NCBI RefSeq assembly: GCF_014644295.1 | Contig: NZ_BMKK01000014.1 | Coordinates: forward strand, 1-64,000 | Length of the DNA stretch: 64,000 bases | DNA from: Emticicia aquatilis | GTDB lineage: Bacteria > Bacteroidota > Bacteroidia > Cytophagales > Spirosomataceae | Direction of reading: 5' to 3' | Shown: positions 61,527 through 64,000 of the stretch, one piece after another | Layout: every line of letters begins with the position of its first letter | Numbering within the stretch: the stretch's first letter is position 1 | Made by a program: the position numbers and the translations under genes | The notes under the pieces: model-generated | What the model was told of the DNA's origin: nothing | Database searches by the model: none | The model's input: only the letters and a program-made list of their open reading frames with translations

Positions 61527-62273
61527 CTAAACAAGATAGAAGAATGTAAATACAAACACCCATACTAAATCTACAAAGTGCCAATATAAACCAACTTTCT
61601 CAACCATGTCATAGTGACCACGTTTCTCATAAACACCGTTTGCTGTGTTATAGAATATCAAGATATTCAATACAACACCCGAAAATACGTGTGTTCCGTG
61701 GAAACCTGTAATGAAGAAGAAGAAATCAGCGAATGCTGGTGGGCCATATTGATTTTGAACCAAATTTGCTCCAAATACTTTTGCTCCGTTTGCCAAAGTC
61801 AAGCCTTCTTCAGTTCCATGAATAAAATGACCCCACTCCCAAGCTTGTGAACTCAAGAACGCAAAACCACCAAGGATTGTCCAAAGCATATATTTTTCAA
61901 CATCAGCCTTATCACGACGGTGACCAGCTTCCACAGCCAATACCATTGTTACTGAGCTCATAATCAAAATAAATGTCATGATACCTACGAACACCAACGG
62001 TGCCGATACTCCATGTAAGAATGGAACTGCTTCAAAAACCCTTTCAGGAATTGGCCACCAAGTATTAGAGAACTCAAAGTTTTTACGTAAACCTTCAAAT
62101 GTAGGGAAACTATAACGAACTAAACCGTATGAAATCAATAAAGCCGAGAACGTAAATGTATCGGATAATAAGAATATCCACATCATTAATTTTCCATAGC
62201 CAACTTTCATTGGTTGCACGCCACCTTTCCAAATTAAGTGTTCTGCGGTCGTAGAGGTATTTGCACTTGCCAT
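61527..62273 (-). CDS. Cytochrome c oxidase subunit III (second COX3-type gene)
   Basis: A 248-residue membrane protein of the haem-copper oxidase subunit III family with about five to six helices. FFITGFHGTHVFSGVVLNIL and VGLYWHFVDLVWVFVFTFFY are the family's hallmark; SQAWEWGHFIHG is the loop in front. It differs much from the next COX3-type gene upstream, so it is a real paralogue. It likely supports proton uptake and stability of the oxidase. Confidence 0.92.
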   Translation of the reverse strand: MASANTSTTAEHLIWKGGVQPMKVGYGKLMMWIFLLSDTFTFSALLISYGLVRYSFPTFEGLRKNFEFSNTWWPIPERVFEAVPFLHGVSAPLVFVGIMTFILIMSSVTMVLAVEAGHRRDKADVEKYMLWTILGGFAFLSSQAWEWGHFIHGTEEGLTLANGAKVFGANLVQNQYGPPAFADFFFFITGFHGTHVFSGVVLNILIFYNTANGVYEKRGHYDMVEKVGLYWHFVDLVWVFVFTFFYLV

Positions 62274-62353
62274 AACTTACAATTATTAGCGGTTTGCCGC
62301 TTTGGTTAACAGTTTCAATTAATTTCGACCCAAAAATAGTCAAAAAGTAAATA

Positions 62354-62962
62354 TTATCTAAAATACAATAAAAATACGAACAAATATAGCCAAAGTATGT
62401 CTAAGAAGTGCCAAGAAGTTGCACAAACTTCAACTAAAATAGTATTGCTTGAATCTAACTTTAATCTGAATGCCATTATAAATGTGGCTATCAAAATGCC
62501 TAATCCAAGCCCTAAGTGAGCCATGTGTAAGCCCGTAAAAATATAAAAGAACGAACCTGATGGATTACCTTTGAGGTAAATTCCCTGTTGTTGTAAATCT
62601 TGCCAACCTAAATACTGCATTCCTAAAAATACAAGACCTAAAACTGTTGTAATGGCTACTAATGTCTTGAGTTTTGTATTTTCATTCTTTTTGGCAGCTT
62701 GCAATGATAGGTGCATTGTAATACTACTAACTATCAAAACCAATGTACTAATCCAAAAAATGCTTGGGATTTCAAATTCTGCCCAGTTTCCTTCTGCTCT
62801 TCGTACTAAATATGCACTCGTCTGAGAAGCAAATAGCATCACAATCGTGATAATAAAGAGCCAAACTATAAACTTCCACTTGTTAACTGATAGTACTTGA
62901 GCTGGCTCTTGTACACCCACAGTGGTAGTTGCTGTGTTACTTTTATTTAATTTATTACTCAT
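62354..62962 (-). CDS. Cytochrome c oxidase subunit III-like protein
   Basis: A 202-residue, five-helix COX3-family protein. FYIFTGLHMAHLGLGLGILI and VCATSWHFLDILWLYLFVFL correspond to the conserved helices; GMQYLGWQDLQQQGIYLKGN is the family loop. The adjacent larger COX3 gene is the second copy; two tandem COX3 proteins are normal in this Bacteroidota operon. Confidence 0.92.
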   Translation of the reverse strand: MSNKLNKSNTATTTVGVQEPAQVLSVNKWKFIVWLFIITIVMLFASQTSAYLVRRAEGNWAEFEIPSIFWISTLVLIVSSITMHLSLQAAKKNENTKLKTLVAITTVLGLVFLGMQYLGWQDLQQQGIYLKGNPSGSFFYIFTGLHMAHLGLGLGILIATFIMAFRLKLDSSNTILVEVCATSWHFLDILWLYLFVFLLYFR

Positions 62963-63017
62963 AAAGTTTGTCGTTGAATCGTTTACTCAAGCAAAGCTCA
63001 AGTAAATAAAAGTGGTA

Positions 63018-63899
63018 TTATAATTTATCCAATAAATAGGCAATCTGCACTACTGGTAAATATATAAATGAACCGAACATTAATTGAAGAGCTGCTTTTC
63101 GGTCAACTCTACGCATTAAATGAAATGTCTGTGCTAAAAACAATACACCAAACACCATTGCTACTACTGCCGAGTTAATACCTGTCATACCCAAATAAAA
63201 TGGAGCCCAACAGAGTGGCAATAAAAATAGCGTATAAATCATTATCTGAATAGCTGAGTTTAGATTTTGTCCACCACTTGATGGTAATAACTTAAATCCA
63301 GCTTTGTTATAATCTTCATCCAACACCCAAGCAATTGCCCAAAAATGAGGAAACTGCCAAAAGAACTGTATCGCAAACAATATACCTGGTTCTAATCCAA
63401 AGTGGTTAACAGCTGCTACCCAACCAATCATCGGAGGAAAAGCCCCTGGCAACGCCCCTACTGCTACAGCAATCGGTCCAACTCTTTTTAGTGGTGTATA
63501 TACAAATCCGTATAAAACCATTGATAAAAGAGCTAATAAACCCGCTTTGTAATTGAATTCATAGAACAAAATATACATCGCAATCGCAGCCATTATCCAG
63601 CCAAACATTGCTGCTTCTTTCACTGATAATCTACCACTTGGAAGTGGACGATTTTCAGTACGTGACATCAATTTATCAAGGTCTTTTTCGATAATTTGAT
63701 TGATAATGTTAGCTGCCGCTGTTGTTGCAAAAGCCGCTATCGCAAACATTATTAGTCTTGCCCATTCAATTTTATCAGCAGCCAAAGTAAAGCCAATAGC
63801 CGATGAAAAAACAACAGTTGACGATAACCTAAACTTAGTTAAATCGTAATATGCTTTTAGCTTTTGAGCAAAAATATTTTCTGTTACTGTCAAACTCAT
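63018..63899 (-). CDS. ctaB: Protohaem IX farnesyltransferase (haem O synthase)
   Basis: CtaB adds a farnesyl group to haem B. The 293-residue protein has about eight to nine membrane segments and the prenyltransferase motif NIINQIIEKDLDKLMSRTEN with RPLPSGRL, followed by a second Asp-rich DEDYNKAGFK. It is preceded at 3 bp by ctaA, which would convert haem O to haem A. Confidence 0.95.
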   Translation of the reverse strand: MSLTVTENIFAQKLKAYYDLTKFRLSSTVVFSSAIGFTLAADKIEWARLIMFAIAAFATTAAANIINQIIEKDLDKLMSRTENRPLPSGRLSVKEAAMFGWIMAAIAMYILFYEFNYKAGLLALLSMVLYGFVYTPLKRVGPIAVAVGALPGAFPPMIGWVAAVNHFGLEPGILFAIQFFWQFPHFWAIAWVLDEDYNKAGFKLLPSSGGQNLNSAIQIMIYTLFLLPLCWAPFYLGMTGINSAVVAMVFGVLFLAQTFHLMRRVDRKAALQLMFGSFIYLPVVQIAYLLDKL

Positions 63900-63902
63900 C
63901 TA

Positions 63903-64000
63903 TCATTTTGAAGCAATGCTTCTGAAAACTCTTTCTTTATTAAGAAATAAAAAAATAACAAACTGTACGCCTATCGCCAATGTACCCAATGTTAGGTGAA
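63903..64000 (-). CDS. ctaA: C-terminal end of haem A synthase (CtaA/COX15), cut by window edge
   Basis: The last 31 codons of a minus-strand gene, ending at TGA 63903-63905. The peptide HLTLGTLAIGVQFVIFLFLN followed by KERVFRSIASK is a final membrane helix with a basic tail, as in COX15/CtaA. The short length makes the family call depend on synteny with ctaB, the usual partner. The gap of 3 bp suggests translational coupling. Confidence 0.65.
   Translation of the reverse strand, partial: HLTLGTLAIGVQFVIFLFLNKERVFRSIASK

Noticed and set aside
61527-62962. Two neighbouring COX3 genes as an assembly duplication
   Set aside because: The proteins differ in length and sequence and the tandem arrangement is normal for this operon type in Bacteroidota.
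1-64000. CRISPR array
   Set aside because: Repeats are many, but none is regularly spaced with unique spacers, and no cas-like gene is present.
1-64000. tRNA, rRNA or known riboswitch
   Set aside because: I read the gaps by eye and recognised none; the gaps are short or filled by repeats. A covariance-model scan would be decisive.

Overview
The window comes from a low-GC member of the Bacteroidota, most likely of the order Cytophagales (an Emticicia/Arcicella-like Spirosomataceae relative). This is inferred from the type IX secretion pair porU-porV, many Sec or lipoprotein leaders ending in 'AQ', DUF4301, DUF2911, DUF5916 and DUF6702 proteins, a typical Bacteroidota cytochrome-oxidase assembly operon, a promoter of the TTTG/TAnnTTTG type, and an unusually rich set of intergenic palindromic repeats. 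The genus is a guess. I found no rRNA, tRNA, CRISPR array, prophage or intact insertion sequence.

Layout. 1-2.1 kb is a small accessory end: a REP-associated transposase (RAYT) cut by the window edge, an AraC regulator and a HigBA toxin-antitoxin pair. 2.1-20.4 kb is mainly metabolic: a short alpha-glucan phosphorylase homologue that lacks the PLP lysine, proA, DUF4301, an APH-like kinase, a Crp/YCII/DoxX-like cluster, a TPR protein, an epimerase, guaB, ahcY, DUF2911, a Tat-exported Gfo/Idh/MocA oxidoreductase and a C-terminal processing protease. 20.4-31.4 kb holds envelope and division functions: a MarR regulator with a clear operator-like palindrome, rseP, a YpdA-type reductase, a GT-C glycosyltransferase, and ftsI-ftsL-rsmH as a remnant of the dcw cluster. 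31.4-46.4 kb mixes redox proteins (TlpA-like), idi, a cyclophilin, an RmlD-like reductase, gmk-nadD with a GTGA overlap, an ECF sigma/anti-sigma pair, rsgA, a heptose kinase, a PorE-like OmpA protein, purU, mazG and ruvX. 46.5-52 kb carries an SprT-like protease followed by porU and porV. 52-59.4 kb has an S41 protease, a FAH-family hydrolase, a GH3 protein, GDPD and DUF5916. 59.5-64 kb is an operon on the minus strand: ctaA (partial), ctaB, two COX3 proteins, COX4, SCO1, DUF420 and a small Cys-containing membrane protein, closed by a terminator.

The most unusual content is between the genes. At least eight sequence-distinct repeat families occupy the junctions, most of them palindromic. Several have entered protein-coding sequence: in the GT-C transferase (PTPLLAGEG), in the DUF6702 protein (STPLGAG), at the porU start (PPLDFARGTG) and in the RAYT gene. 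Others abut start codons (idi, sprT, proA), so naive start prediction is wrong at several loci. I saw no large undescribed multigene system. The repeat network, the lysine-less phosphorylase homologue and a 36-residue membrane peptide at 39517-39627 are the best candidates for new biology.
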